24,927 nucleotides of DNA from positions 1 through 24,927 of the forward strand of contig SYAB01000310.1 of the NCBI GenBank assembly GCA_005787665.1. The letters are read 5' to 3'. Shown in pieces: positions 11,201-18,725 of this stretch. Both the position numbers and the translations under genes were made by a program. Source of the stretch: Actinomycetota bacterium (lineage in GTDB: Bacteria; Actinomycetota; Actinomycetes; Mycobacteriales; Mycobacteriaceae). The notes under the pieces were generated by a model. The model was not told where the DNA came from, made no database searches, and was given only the letters and a program-made list of their open reading frames with translations. How positions within the stretch are numbered: the stretch's first letter is position 1; every line of letters starts with the position of its first letter.

Positions 11201-11353
11201 CGGCGGGAACGCCTGGGTCAGGCCCGCCGCCAGAGCGATCCACAGGACGATGACCAGCCAGGGCAGCCGGACCACGACATTGCCGACCCAGCCGAAGACT
11301 CCGGTGCCCTCGGCGGCTGAGTCAGTCTCGGCCGGAAGGCGGTGTTGAGCCAC
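8288..11353 (-). CDS. MmpL-family RND lipid transporter (MmpL10/MmpL12-like)
   Basis: 1,021 residues; inner-membrane proton-driven exporter of mycobacterial envelope lipids. The N-terminal segment (about 28–46) is the first membrane helix. Two RND repeats each carry the proton-relay Asp-Tyr: GAGTDY with D274–Y275 and VGADY with D909–Y910. A long, Leu/Gln/Ala-rich periplasmic coiled-coil-like insertion spans about 500–740 and holds a close cysteine pair (C615, C621). This large second periplasmic loop marks the MmpL8/10/12 glycolipid group rather than MmpL3. The C-terminal tail is short and basic/proline-rich. Convergence with fadD suggests it exports the lipid made by pks–papA–fadD. GTG at 11353 directly follows an in-frame stop, so no earlier start is possible. 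It lacks a Shine-Dalgarno but has a TACCAT hexamer placed for a leaderless transcript. Confidence 0.93.
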   Translation of the reverse strand: MAQHRLPAETDSAAEGTGVFGWVGNVVVRLPWLVIVLWIALAAGLTQAFPPLSELAQKAPAAVLPVDAPSMVSARQMTDAFKEASSDNILLVVLTNEKGLNAADEQVYRTLVDRLRADPDNVAAFQDFLTTPPLREVLASKDGKAWLVPVNISGELGTPTSVAATRQVMQTVQETVAGTTVTADITGPAGTVYDLTAIGERDRIRIELATAVGLLAILLMIYRNPLTMMLPLVMIGVSLFVAQGVVAGLGTAGLAVSNQTIVLLTAMMAGAGTDYAVFLISRYHDYLRAGAHSDTAVRNALNSVGKVIAASAATVAVTFLGMIFTQLTVFSTIGVALATAICVGCAGALTFLPALLVLVGRRGWARPRRDLTTTFWRRSGIRIVRRPAAYLVASLLILVALAASSTLARYNYDDRKALPIDTASIQGYDAIGRHFPVNASLPQYVLIRSPHDLRTPEALADMEQMAYRISQIPDIELVRGITRPTGESFEKARLSFQAGEVGSRLGEASGQISGNDAQLNLLASGADQIADTLGVIRGQLGQTIATVSGLVQALSYMQGQVGGDKPLQDFDASNKLLDAIHSLGESIGANVGDASDTFDRQVDPILNALHASPVCDADPACSASRAQLDQIAAEGGNGLLEQLDELGRQLQAVQGNQSLGATSDSLRSALDSVTQALRAAGIDSPASAQNQLAQLEQNANTLADASRKVADGVQLLVDQTKRLGAGLDEASAFLLGMKQGATTQSMAGFYIPAQILTSEEFKKAAAIFISPDGRTVRYMVQTKLNPFSAEAMDQVNAVTAAARSAQPNTTLADADISMTGFSVSLRDTRDYYYRDLRLIVATTILVVLSILILLLRALVAPLYLIASVVISYLSALGLGVLFFRYGMGQDLHWSVPGMAFIILVAVGADYNLLLISRIRDESPHGIKSGVIRTVQQTGGVITAAGLIFAASMLGLQFSGISTLVQIGFVIGVGILLDTFLVRTITVPATAVLVGKANWWPSKWQPPKPVKPAKTGEVVGSH

Positions 11354-11359
11354 TTATCC

Positions 11360-11365
11360 ATGGTA
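11360..11365 (-). promoter_or_regulatory. Predicted -10 element of mmpL (leaderless)
   Basis: On the minus strand TACCAT is followed by exactly 6 nt and then the GTG start, so transcription would begin at or beside the start codon. It matches the mycobacterial TANNNT consensus. No convincing -35 was seen. Confidence 0.5.
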
Positions 11366-11398
11366 CTGACCTGCGACGAGGGTCCCCGGAAGCCGCGA

Positions 11399-11404
11399 TA
11401 GAAT
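11399..11404 (+). promoter_or_regulatory. Predicted -10 element of the ileS T-box leader
   Basis: TAGAAT is the best sigma-A-type -10 in the intergenic region. It places transcription start near 11411, just before the first T-box stem, giving a leader of about 210 nt. A CTGACC at 11366–11371 is too far upstream to be a well-spaced -35. Confidence 0.6.
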
Positions 11405-11410
11405 TTCGCC

Positions 11411-11611
11411 AAGGGCATGGATCCGGCGATCACCGGGGAGCCTCCGGAAGAACGGTTCTCGTCGCAGCGGGCGCGAACCCAGTAGAACCGGACGGGTTGG
11501 CCCGTCACAGCCAGCAACGAGCGACGCACCCGCTGGGTGCGTAAGCGGGGTGGTACCGCGGCGCTCGCGCACCGCGCGACGCCGTCCCCGTGCCCGACGG
11601 CACAGGAGACC
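11411..11611 (+). promoter_or_regulatory. ileS T-box riboswitch (translational, isoleucine specifier)
   Basis: The T-box core GGGGTGGTACCGCGG is at 11547–11561. Stem I is very short: CCGG (11423–11426) pairs with CCGG (11433–11436), enclosing a loop with ATC at 11429–11431, an isoleucine codon complementary to the tRNA-Ile GAU anticodon. A 7-bp stem II pairs 11453–11459 with 11484–11490, and ACGCACCC/GGGTGCGT forms stem III (11524–11531 with 11535–11542). Downstream, GCGGGG (11545–11550) can pair with CCCCGT (11586–11591). Alternatively 11584–11594 pairs with 11599–11610, burying the AGGAG ribosome binding site at 11604–11608. The two pairings share CCCC and exclude each other. Uncharged tRNA-Ile should favour the open state and raise IleRS translation, as known for ultrashort actinobacterial ileS T-boxes. 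There is no U-tract terminator. Confidence 0.95.
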
Positions 11612-11620
11612 GTGGTCAGC

Positions 11621-14600
11621 GTGGCACAGAGTTACCCCAAGCCGTCCGGCGGATCGCCGGACTTTCCCGCCCTCGAATGTGACGTGCTGGAGTACTGGGC
11701 GGCCGACGACACCTTCCGCGCCAGTATCGAACGTCGCGCGGATGCACCGGAGTACGTCTTCTACGACGGTCCGCCGTTCGCCAACGGCCTGCCGCATTAC
11801 GGCCACCTGCTGACCGGGTACGTCAAGGACATCGTCCCGCGTTACCGCACCATGCGCGGCTACCGGGTGGAACGCCGGTTCGGGTGGGACACCCACGGTC
11901 TGCCCGCCGAACTGGAGGTCCAGCGCCAACTCGGGATCACCGACAAGGCCCAGATCGAACAGATGGGCATCGAGGCGTTCAACGACGCGTGCAGGGACTC
12001 GGTGCTGCGCTACACCAACGAGTGGCGGGCCTATGTCACCCGGCAGGCCCGCTGGGTCGATTTCGACAACGACTACAAGACGCTGGACCCCTCGTTCATG
12101 GAGTCGGTGATCTGGGCGTTCAAACAGCTGTGGGACGCCGGCCTGGCGTACCAGGGCGTGCGGGTGCTGCCGTACTGCTGGAACGACGAGACCCCCCTCT
12201 CGGCCCACGAGTTGCGGATGGACGACGACGTCTACCAACAACGCCAGGATCCCGCCATCACGGTCGGCTTCCGCCTGGACGCTCCGGAGTCCGAGCTTGA
12301 CGGCGCCTACCTACTGATCTGGACGACCACGCCGTGGACCCTGCCGTCCAACCAGGCGGTGGCGGTCAATCCCGCGGTGGAGTACGTCGTGATCGGCCAC
12401 GAGGACCGCCGATTCGTGATGGCCCGCGCCCGACTGGCCGCCTACGCCCGTGAGCTGGGGGAGGACCCGCAGATCCTGGGCAGCTACACCGGCGAGCAGT
12501 TGCTCGGCCTGCGTTACCTGCCCCCGTTCCCGTACTTCACAGACTCCGGCCCCGACGTGTCCCCAGCGTTCCAGGTGCTGCGGGGTGACTTCGTCACCAC
12601 CGAGGACGGCACCGGCGTGGTGCACATGGCCCCGGCCTACGGCGAGGACGACAAGGCCACGACCGACACCGTCGGCATCGTCCCGGTCACCCCGGTCGAT
12701 GCCAGGGGCCGATTCGACGCGACCGTGCCCGATTACCAGGGCCAGCAGGTCTTCGAGGCCAACGCCCAGATCATCCGCGACCTCAAGAATCAGACGGGCC
12801 CGGCCGCGGTCAACACGCCGGTACTTCTCCGCCACGAGACCTACGACCACCCCTACCCGCACTGCTGGCGGTGCCGCAACCCGCTGATCTACCGCGCGGT
12901 GTCCTCATGGTTCGTCAAGGTCACGCAATTCCGCGACCGCATGGTGGAACTCAACCAGCAGATCACCTGGTACCCGGAGCATGTCAAGGACGGCCAGTTC
13001 GGCAAGTGGCTGTCGAATGCCCGCGACTGGTCGATCTCTCGAAACCGCTACTGGGGCACGCCGATTCCGGTGTGGGTATCTGACGATCCGGACTACCCCC
13101 GCATGGACGTCTACGGCAGCCTCGATGAACTGATGCGCGATTTCGGCGTCCGCCCGGACAACCTGCACCGCCCCTATATCGACGCGTTGACCCGGCCCAA
13201 TCCTGACGACCCCACCGGCAAGTCCACCATGCGGCGCATCGAGGACGTCTTCGACGTCTGGTTCGACTCGGGGTCGATGCCGTTCGGCCAGGTGCATTAC
13301 CCGTTCGAGAATCAGGACTGGTTCCAGACCCATTTCCCCGGCGACTTCATCGTCGAGTACATCGGCCAGACCCGTGGCTGGTTCTACACGCTGCACGTGC
13401 TGGCGACCGCCCTGTTCGACCGGCCGGCGTTCGACACCTGCGTCGCGCACGGCATCGTGCTGGGCAACGACGGTCAGAAGATGAGCAAGTCGCTGCGCAA
13501 CTACCCCGACGTCAACGAGGTGTTCGACCGCGACGGCTCCGATGCCATGCGCTGGTTCCTGATGGCCTCGCCGATCCTGCGGGGCGGCAACCTGATCGTC
13601 ACCGAGCAGGGGATCCGCGAAGGCGTTCGTCAGGTACTGCTGCCGCTGTGGAACGCCTACAGCTTCCTGGCCCTCTACGCCCCTGCCAAGGGCGTCTGGC
13701 GCACCGACTCGGATCATGTGCTCGACCGCTACATCCTGGCCAAGTTGGCGGTTCTCGCCGACGACCTGACTGCCGCGATGGACGTCTGCGATATCTCCGG
13801 TGCCTGCGAACAGCTGCGCCAGTTCACCGAGGCGCTGACGAATTGGTATGTGCGACGGTCCCGTTCGCGGTTCTGGGCGGAGGAACCCGATGCCGTCGAC
13901 ACGCTGCACACGGTCCTGGAGGTGACCACCCGGCTCGCGGCCCCGTTGCTGCCGCTGGCCACCGAGATGATCTGGCGCGGACTCACCGGCGGGCGGTCGG
14001 TGCACCTGACCGATTGGCCGATCGGGGCGAGCGGAGCGACCGGCGAGTCGGAGTCCGGGGCTCTGCCGTCCGATCCCGGCCTGGTCGCCGCGATGGACCA
14101 GGTGCGGGAAGTGTGTTCGGCGGCATCCTCGCTGCGCAAGGCCAAAAAGCTGCGGGTGCGCCTGCCGCTGCCCAAACTCACGGTGGCGGTGGAGGATCCG
14201 GAACGGTTGCGGCCCTTCTGCGACCTGATCGCCGACGAACTCAACGTCAAGTCGGTGGAGCTGACCGACGATATCGCCGCGCATGGCCGGTTCGAGTTGA
14301 CCGTCAACGCGCGGGCCGCGGGACCGCGCCTGGGCAAGGCCGTCCAGGGCGCCATCAAGACGGTGAAGGCCGGCGCGGGCGTGCTCAATGCCGACGGCAC
14401 CCTCGTCGCCGGAGACGTCGTGCTCAACGCCGATGAATACGATTCCACCCTGGTGGCCGCCGATCCGGGCTGTACCGCCGCGCTGCCGGACGGAGCCGGT
14501 CTGGTCGTCCTCGACGACACCGTCACCGCCGAACTCGAGGCGGAAGGTTGGGCGAAGGATCGCATTCGGGAGCTTCAGGAACTCCGCAAGGCGAAGGGGC

Positions 14601-14779
14601 TCAACGTCAGTGACCGAATCCGGGTGGTGATGTCGGTGCCGCCCGAACGGGCCGGGTGGGCGGCCGATCACCGCGACCTCATCGCGGGGGAGGTCCTGGC
14701 GACCAGCTTCGAGTTCGGCGACCCCGAGGACGGTGCCGAGATCGGCGATGGCGTACGGGTCGCCGTGGCGCCGGTTTGA
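11621..14779 (+). CDS. ileS: Isoleucyl-tRNA synthetase (eukaryote-like, type 2)
   Basis: Class I aminoacyl-tRNA synthetase charging tRNA-Ile, about 1,052 residues. The signatures are HYGH at 59–62 (HIGH box, in a [12 protein letters not shown] context) and KMSKS at 620–624, with the CP1 editing domain between and the anticodon-binding domain after about 700. The HYGH context, the length and the lack of the bacterial-type C-terminal zinc module indicate the type 2 enzyme, a class known to tolerate mupirocin. The frame is open upstream to 11537, but that stretch is T-box RNA. Two GTG starts follow the AGGAG at 11604–11608: 11612 (3-nt spacing) and 11621 (12-nt spacing). I chose 11621 because it best matches the recalled start of mycobacterial IleRS just before the YPK segment; 11612 remains possible. 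Confidence 0.97.
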   Translation: MAQSYPKPSGGSPDFPALECDVLEYWAADDTFRASIERRADAPEYVFYDGPPFANGLPHYGHLLTGYVKDIVPRYRTMRGYRVERRFGWDTHGLPAELEVQRQLGITDKAQIEQMGIEAFNDACRDSVLRYTNEWRAYVTRQARWVDFDNDYKTLDPSFMESVIWAFKQLWDAGLAYQGVRVLPYCWNDETPLSAHELRMDDDVYQQRQDPAITVGFRLDAPESELDGAYLLIWTTTPWTLPSNQAVAVNPAVEYVVIGHEDRRFVMARARLAAYARELGEDPQILGSYTGEQLLGLRYLPPFPYFTDSGPDVSPAFQVLRGDFVTTEDGTGVVHMAPAYGEDDKATTDTVGIVPVTPVDARGRFDATVPDYQGQQVFEANAQIIRDLKNQTGPAAVNTPVLLRHETYDHPYPHCWRCRNPLIYRAVSSWFVKVTQFRDRMVELNQQITWYPEHVKDGQFGKWLSNARDWSISRNRYWGTPIPVWVSDDPDYPRMDVYGSLDELMRDFGVRPDNLHRPYIDALTRPNPDDPTGKSTMRRIEDVFDVWFDSGSMPFGQVHYPFENQDWFQTHFPGDFIVEYIGQTRGWFYTLHVLATALFDRPAFDTCVAHGIVLGNDGQKMSKSLRNYPDVNEVFDRDGSDAMRWFLMASPILRGGNLIVTEQGIREGVRQVLLPLWNAYSFLALYAPAKGVWRTDSDHVLDRYILAKLAVLADDLTAAMDVCDISGACEQLRQFTEALTNWYVRRSRSRFWAEEPDAVDTLHTVLEVTTRLAAPLLPLATEMIWRGLTGGRSVHLTDWPIGASGATGESESGALPSDPGLVAAMDQVREVCSAASSLRKAKKLRVRLPLPKLTVAVEDPERLRPFCDLIADELNVKSVELTDDIAAHGRFELTVNARAAGPRLGKAVQGAIKTVKAGAGVLNADGTLVAGDVVLNADEYDSTLVAADPGCTAALPDGAGLVVLDDTVTAELEAEGWAKDRIRELQELRKAKGLNVSDRIRVVMSVPPERAGWAADHRDLIAGEVLATSFEFGDPEDGAEIGDGVRVAVAPV

Positions 14780-14785
14780 GCCGGC

Positions 14786-15607
14786 TTACGCTTTCGTCAT
14801 CAGATAGCGCTGGTAGGACAATTCGCCGTTCTGCAGGGCGCGGTAGTTGCCGCCGCCCTCCACCCCGGAGAAGTCGCCGGCCGACGTGCGCAGCCGGCGC
14901 GGGATGAACCGCATGTAGTGGTCGATCTGCTCTTTGCGCTGCTTGGAGTTCTTCTCATAGCCCAGGACGATCTCGGGATTGACGACCCGGTGCGACACCG
15001 TCTGCAGGGGGCTGTTCTGCAGATCGGCGGTCCATTCGGCCACCTCGTGGTCGAGTCGCAGATCGGCGTAGGCGAAGGTTCCGCCCGGCTTCAGGACGCG
15101 GGCGACCTCGGCGAGGAACCGGGGAAAATCGGGGTAGGAGTGCGAGGCCTCGAGGTTGATGACGACGTCGAAGGACTCGTCGGGGAAAGGCAGGTCCTGC
15201 GCGTCGCCCTGGACGAAGTGCAGACCGGGCATGGCGAACCGCTCCCGGCAGAAGGAAATGCCGACGGGATTCAAATCCAAGCCGGTGTAGGAGGCGGGCC
15301 GGTAGGTCCGCATCAGGTACGACGCACCGCCGCCGTGACCACAGCTGACCTCCAGCACCTTCTTACCGGTGATTTCCGCCTCCGCGGCGAGGCTGTCGTA
15401 GAACTGGATGGGATAGCGGTTCGGCTCGTCCGCCTCCTCGAGCGGGATGGCCATCGGCGGGTCTTCCTCATAGCCGGGTCCCAGGAACAGGAACTCGACC
15501 TCGCCGCGCTTTCCGCCGCGCATCACGCGGGTCATCATCGGATAGCCGTACTTCGCGTAGAGCCGTTCGAAGGTCGGGTGGTACCCGATGCGCTGGAGGA
15601 TCTTCAT
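14786..15607 (-). CDS. SAM-dependent methyltransferase, glycolipid O-methyltransferase family
   Basis: 273 residues. The SAM-binding motif I, VLEVSCGHGGGASYL, spans 84–98, followed by GLDLNP, GDAQDLPF and NLEASHSYPDF, the usual order of a class I Rossmann methyltransferase. Between about 46 and 65 it has YEEDPPM and EADEPNR. From recall, the whole pattern matches mycobacterial phthiotriol-dimycocerosate methyltransferase (Rv2952), Rv1523 of the LOS region, and glycopeptidolipid methyltransferases. Its probable role is O-methylation of a sugar or diol on an envelope glycolipid; the substrate is not determinable. It lies 49 nt downstream of the GAP-like gene on the same strand. It may also have its own start: TAGGAT lies 6 nt before ATG 15607, readable either as a leaderless -10 or as a weak AGGA ribosome binding site. 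Its stop is 6 bp from the convergent ileS stop. Confidence 0.9.
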   Translation of the reverse strand: MKILQRIGYHPTFERLYAKYGYPMMTRVMRGGKRGEVEFLFLGPGYEEDPPMAIPLEEADEPNRYPIQFYDSLAAEAEITGKKVLEVSCGHGGGASYLMRTYRPASYTGLDLNPVGISFCRERFAMPGLHFVQGDAQDLPFPDESFDVVINLEASHSYPDFPRFLAEVARVLKPGGTFAYADLRLDHEVAEWTADLQNSPLQTVSHRVVNPEIVLGYEKNSKQRKEQIDHYMRFIPRRLRTSAGDFSGVEGGGNYRALQNGELSYQRYLMTKA

Positions 15608-15613
15608 ATCGGC

Positions 15614-15619
15614 ATCCTA
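15614..15619 (-). promoter_or_regulatory. Predicted -10 element of the methyltransferase gene (leaderless)
   Basis: On the minus strand TAGGAT is followed by 6 nt and then ATG at 15607, fitting a leaderless mycobacterial transcript. AGGA within it could instead serve as a ribosome binding site for a transcript from the upstream gene. Confidence 0.45.
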
Positions 15620-15656
15620 GGGGGCCGACGGCCCGGGGTGGTGTCGGCTGGCGCCG

Positions 15657-16370
15657 TCACAGGTTGACCACACCGGCGGCGATGATCAGCAAACCCAGCG
15701 CGGCGACAATGAGTGCGACGTCGCGGCGGGTCCGGGAACGGATCCAGGACTGGAAGGCCTCCACCCGGCGCAGGGTGGCCGCCGGAGCGATGCGGTAGCT
15801 CAGCAGCGGGATCACCGTGGCCGAGTTCCCGATGATGAGAAACATCAGCAGGACGGCGATCTGGGCGACCGCCGGAGCCTCGGAGGCGGCGATGAGCAGC
15901 AGCATCGCCATGAAGTCGATCGACGGGAGGGAACAGGCCAGACCCATGGTGAACAGCACCCATGGCGGACTGCTGCTGGTGATTCTCGCCGAGTGGGTGG
16001 CGAGTTTGGTGAGAAACCCGACCTCGGGCAGATCGTCGCGGTCCTGCCCGCCGGCATCGCCGTCCTCCGGTCGCCGCAGGGTGGCGGAGGAGCGTCTCGG
16101 GGTGGCGCCGATGATGGCCGCGATCACCAGCGCGGCCACGCCGATGCCGATCTGGACCTTCGCGGCATCGAATTCGCTGTGGCCCACCAAAGCCCGGTGG
16201 AAGACGAACAGCACCAGCAGTCCGACCAGCAGACCCATCATGACGATGCCGCACAGGAAGGCCCACAGGCGGCGAATCGGGTTCGGACCAGCGAGGATCA
16301 GAGCGCTGACCCCGGCCCTGGTCGGTTCCAGGTTGAGCGCGACGGCCAGCAGCAACGCGGTCGTCAGCAT
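15657..16370 (-). CDS. GAP-like (Sap/SfLAP family) polytopic membrane protein
   Basis: 237 residues from ATG 16370, reading MLTTALLLAVALNLEPTRAG. The frame is open further upstream to 16511, but that extension is charged, lacks homology-like features and would run into the dinX promoter and coding region. About six hydrophobic segments are visible, with a charged cytoplasmic loop in the middle (about 92–120, rich in Arg, Asp and Gly). From recall, the N-terminal NLEPTRAG pattern, length and topology match the GPL-addressing protein family (PF11139), involved in surface transport of mycobacterial glycopeptidolipids and LOS. It precedes the methyltransferase on the same strand, so the two probably form a small lipid-modification and export operon. 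No enzymatic motif is evident. Confidence 0.85.
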   Translation of the reverse strand: MLTTALLLAVALNLEPTRAGVSALILAGPNPIRRLWAFLCGIVMMGLLVGLLVLFVFHRALVGHSEFDAAKVQIGIGVAALVIAAIIGATPRRSSATLRRPEDGDAGGQDRDDLPEVGFLTKLATHSARITSSSPPWVLFTMGLACSLPSIDFMAMLLLIAASEAPAVAQIAVLLMFLIIGNSATVIPLLSYRIAPAATLRRVEAFQSWIRSRTRRDVALIVAALGLLIIAAGVVNL

Positions 16371-16377
16371 GGCGGTA

Positions 16378-16383
16378 ACTGTA
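16378..16383 (-). promoter_or_regulatory. Possible -10 element of the GAP-like gene
   Basis: On the minus strand TACAGT is followed by 7 nt and then ATG at 16370, giving a leader of zero or one nucleotide. It lies within the 67-bp region divergent with dinX. Assignment is by consensus TANNNT and spacing only. Confidence 0.35.
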
Positions 16384-16425
16384 ACCGGGCCGCGGCCGCA
16401 CACCGGTGAAGCCCGGATGTCTGGA

Positions 16426-16431
16426 TAGCCT
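16426..16431 (+). promoter_or_regulatory. Predicted -10 element of dinX (leaderless)
   Basis: TAGCCT is followed by 6 nt and then the GTG start at 16438, and no Shine-Dalgarno is present. This fits a leaderless transcript and supports that GTG as the start. No LexA-type SOS box was recognised in the 67-bp intergenic region. Confidence 0.5.
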
Positions 16432-16437
16432 TCCACC

Positions 16438-17790
16438 GTGGCCGATCGCTGGGTGCTGCATTTCGACATGGACGCGTTCTTCGCCTCCGTCGAGCAGCTG
16501 ACCCGACCCACCCTTCGCGGCCGGCCGGTGTTGGTCGGCGGCCGCGGCGGCCGGGGCGTGGTTGCCGGGGCCAGCTACGAGGCCCGTGCCTTCGGCGCCC
16601 GCTCGGCAATGCCCGTCCACCAGGCCCGTCGGCTCATCGGACCGGCGGCGGTGGTGCTCCCGCCGCGCGGCGGTGTCTACGCGGTGGCCAGCCGCCGGGT
16701 GATCGACACCGTCCGCGTGATGGTTCCGGTGCTCGAGCAACTGTCCTTCGACGAGGCGTTCGGAGAGCCCGCAGAACTTGCCGGTGCCCCGGCGGTCGAG
16801 GTGGAACACTTCTGCGCGAGGCTGCGCGTTCTGGTCAGGGAGCGGACCGGACTGGTCGCCTCGGTCGGGGCCGGATCGGGCAAACAGATCGCCAAGATCG
16901 CCTCCGGACTGGCCAAGCCCGACGGGGTGCGGGTCGTCGCCCGCGACGCCGAGCAGGCCCTGCTGTCGGGTCTGGCGGTCCGCGCCCTGTGGGGAATCGG
17001 TCCGGTAGCCGAGGAGAAGCTGCACCGACTCGGGATCGAGACGGTGGGCCAGTTCGCCGCCCTCACCGACGTCGAGGCCGCCGACATCCTCGGCGCCGCA
17101 CTGGGCCCGGCGCTGCACCGGCTCGCCCGCGGGATCGACGATCGGCCCGTCAGTGAGCGTGCCGAAGCCAAGCAGATCAGCGCCGAGTCCACTTTCGAGA
17201 CCGACCTGACCACCGTGGAGCGGCTTCGCGAGGCGGTCGGGCCGATCGTCGAACACGCCCACCGCCGGTTGAGTCGCGACGGGCGCGGTGCGCGCACCGT
17301 GACGGTCAAACTGAGGAAGTCGGACATGTCGACGTTGACCCGGTCGGCGACGCTGCCCTATGCCACCGGCGATCCGGGCACACTGGCCGCCACCGCCCGG
17401 CGCCTGTTACTCGATCCCCGCGATATCGGGCCTATCCGGCTGGTCGGGGTGGGGTTCTCGGGTCTGAGCGATGTCCGCCAGGAGTCGTTGTTCCCGGAAC
17501 TCGACCAGCACGAGCTCGAGGTCGGCACCGATATCGCCGGATCGGAACCCGCCGCCGACGCCGGCGTCTGGCGGCTCGGTGACGACGTCAGCCACCCCGG
17601 CTACGGCCACGGCTGGGTGCAGGGCGCCGGCCATGGTGTCGTCAGCGTGCGCTTCGAGACCCGGGCCACCGGTCCCGGATTGATGCGCACCTTCGCCATC
17701 GACACCCCCGAGTTGACCGGTGCGGATCCGGTGTCCAGCCTCGGCTGGCCGGATATCGTCGACGCCGACCGGCTCAGCCCCAGCGAGTGA
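16438..17790 (+). CDS. dinX: DNA polymerase IV, Y-family translesion polymerase DinX (DinB1)
   Basis: 450 residues from GTG 16438. The Y-family palm motifs are [12 protein letters not shown] (from residue 8; metal ligands Asp10 and probably Asp105, with Phe15 at the steric-gate position) and SFDEAF with Asp105–Glu106. A helix-hairpin-helix thumb ([20 protein letters not shown]) and the little-finger domain follow. The β-clamp binding motif QESLF sits at 348–352, so it should act at stalled forks with the sliding clamp. After the clamp motif there is an extra C-terminal domain, about 378–440, rich in Gly and β-strand-like repeats, which classical DinB lacks. From recall, M. tuberculosis DinX (Rv1537) has the same layout, also next to ileS. 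It diverges from the GAP-like gene and its last 17 bp overlap the convergent ansA. Confidence 0.95.
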   Translation: MADRWVLHFDMDAFFASVEQLTRPTLRGRPVLVGGRGGRGVVAGASYEARAFGARSAMPVHQARRLIGPAAVVLPPRGGVYAVASRRVIDTVRVMVPVLEQLSFDEAFGEPAELAGAPAVEVEHFCARLRVLVRERTGLVASVGAGSGKQIAKIASGLAKPDGVRVVARDAEQALLSGLAVRALWGIGPVAEEKLHRLGIETVGQFAALTDVEAADILGAALGPALHRLARGIDDRPVSERAEAKQISAESTFETDLTTVERLREAVGPIVEHAHRRLSRDGRGARTVTVKLRKSDMSTLTRSATLPYATGDPGTLAATARRLLLDPRDIGPIRLVGVGFSGLSDVRQESLFPELDQHELEVGTDIAGSEPAADAGVWRLGDDVSHPGYGHGWVQGAGHGVVSVRFETRATGPGLMRTFAIDTPELTGADPVSSLGWPDIVDADRLSPSE

Positions 17791-18694
17791 AGACCTCGGC
17801 GGCGGGGGCGCCGGTGCCCAGCGCCGCCATCAGCAGCACCCGGGCCTGGGAGGCCCGCAACCGGGACGCCATCACCGCCCCCGCCGCCACCAGGTCGTGC
17901 CCGGGGCCGTAGTCGGCGTGTGCGCGGCCGTCGGGAACCCTGGTGGTCACGACCACCCGGATCCCGTGCCGACAGGCAGCGGCGACCGCTTCGACCACGG
18001 CCGGCCCGGCGTTACCCGCGCCCATCGCCTCCACGACGAGCCCGCGGGCCCCCGCCGCGGCGAACGCTTCGACGGCGGCGCCGTCGGCCCCCGGATAGGC
18101 CGAGACGATATCGACTCGCGGCGGTGCCTCCACGGCGCCGAGATGGGCGCGATCCTTCGCGGCAGTCATGGTGAACCGCCCGCCCGCCACCGAGCCCAGC
18201 GGCCGCGTCCCGCCGAAGACGCCCGGCCCGCCCGTCTTGGTGGCGCCCAAGGGTGCGTACACCTGCCCGGCGAAGCTCACCAACGCCCCGGCGCCCCGGG
18301 CCGCGGGGCTGGCCGCCACCGCGAGCGCCTCGCGCAGGTGGGCCGGTCCGTCGGCATCCGGGGCGTCGGCCGGCCGCGCCGCACCGGTCAGGACCACCGG
18401 CGGATCGCCGCCGTAAGTCAGATCCAGCCACAGGGCGGTCGCCTCGAGCGTGTCGGTCCCGTGGGTGACGACGATGCCCTCGGCACCCGCGCGGGCGGCG
18501 GCATCGACGGCCTCGCCGATCCGGAGCCAGTCGGCGGGGGTGAGTTGTGAGCTGTCCACACTCATCAGATCGACGACGTCGGCGCCGAGCCCACGGGCCA
18601 ACTCGTCGCCGCCTCGGACCGGCCGCAGCACGCCGTCGGCCCCGGCTCCGGCCGCGATGGTGCCACCGGTGGTGATCACGACCAGGCGGGGCAT
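17774..18694 (-). CDS. ansA: L-asparaginase AnsA
   Basis: 306 residues. It hydrolyses asparagine to aspartate and ammonia. Both active-site threonine motifs are present: TTGGTIA with Thr12 and THGTDT with Thr77/Thr80/Asp81, along with [10 protein letters not shown] and VLTGA. There is no signal peptide, so it should be cytoplasmic. ATG 18694 gives [12 protein letters not shown], matching the family N-terminus; ATGs at 18703 and 18706 would add three or four residues. There is no clear Shine-Dalgarno, but CATGAT lies 7 nt upstream. It diverges from lspA with only 37 bp between start codons, and its 3' end overlaps dinX by 17 bp. The neighbourhood dinX–ansA–lspA is the conserved mycobacterial order. 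Confidence 0.95.
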   Translation of the reverse strand: MPRLVVITTGGTIAAGAGADGVLRPVRGGDELARGLGADVVDLMSVDSSQLTPADWLRIGEAVDAAARAGAEGIVVTHGTDTLEATALWLDLTYGGDPPVVLTGAARPADAPDADGPAHLREALAVAASPAARGAGALVSFAGQVYAPLGATKTGGPGVFGGTRPLGSVAGGRFTMTAAKDRAHLGAVEAPPRVDIVSAYPGADGAAVEAFAAAGARGLVVEAMGAGNAGPAVVEAVAAACRHGIRVVVTTRVPDGRAHADYGPGHDLVAAGAVMASRLRASQARVLLMAALGTGAPAAEVFTRWG

Positions 18695-18701
18695 GCCGGT
18701 C

Positions 18702-18707
18702 ATCATG
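18702..18707 (-). promoter_or_regulatory. Possible -10 element of ansA
   Basis: CATGAT on the minus strand lies 7 nt before ATG 18694. It keeps the A at -11 and T at -7 of a mycobacterial -10, but the first T is replaced by C. It is one arm of a perfect inverted repeat. Confidence 0.35.
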
Positions 18708-18719
18708 GCAGCCGCGCGG

Positions 18720-18725
18720 CATGAT
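18720..18725 (+). promoter_or_regulatory. Possible -10 element of lspA (leaderless)
   Basis: CATGAT is followed by exactly 6 nt and then the GTG start at 18732. It carries the conserved A at -11 and T at -7. No Shine-Dalgarno exists before this GTG, so a leaderless transcript is the natural reading. Confidence 0.45.

Noticed and set aside
10025..11320. A 431-codon plus-strand frame opposite the N-terminal half of mmpL
   Set aside because: Charged, repetitive, low-complexity composition typical of GC-rich antisense frames.
11354..12241. A 295-codon minus-strand frame over the T-box and the start of ileS
   Set aside because: It overlaps a structured RNA and the IleRS catalytic domain; the sequence is a low-complexity shadow.
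12905..14671. A 588-codon minus-strand frame covering ileS
   Set aside because: It is antisense to conserved IleRS motifs including KMSKS and has no features of its own.
14770..14785. GCCGG…CCGGC stem between ileS and the methyltransferase as a terminator
   Set aside because: Only 5 bp with the ileS stop in its loop; too weak to call, although its position between convergent genes is suggestive.
16371..16511. N-terminal extension of the GAP-like protein to 16511
   Set aside because: The added 47 residues are not hydrophobic or family-like, would overlap the dinX start, and the ATG at 16370 begins the conserved membrane segment.
15604..17262. A 552-codon minus-strand frame spanning the GAP-like gene and dinX
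   Set aside because: It cuts across two well-supported genes in different frames and has no domain.
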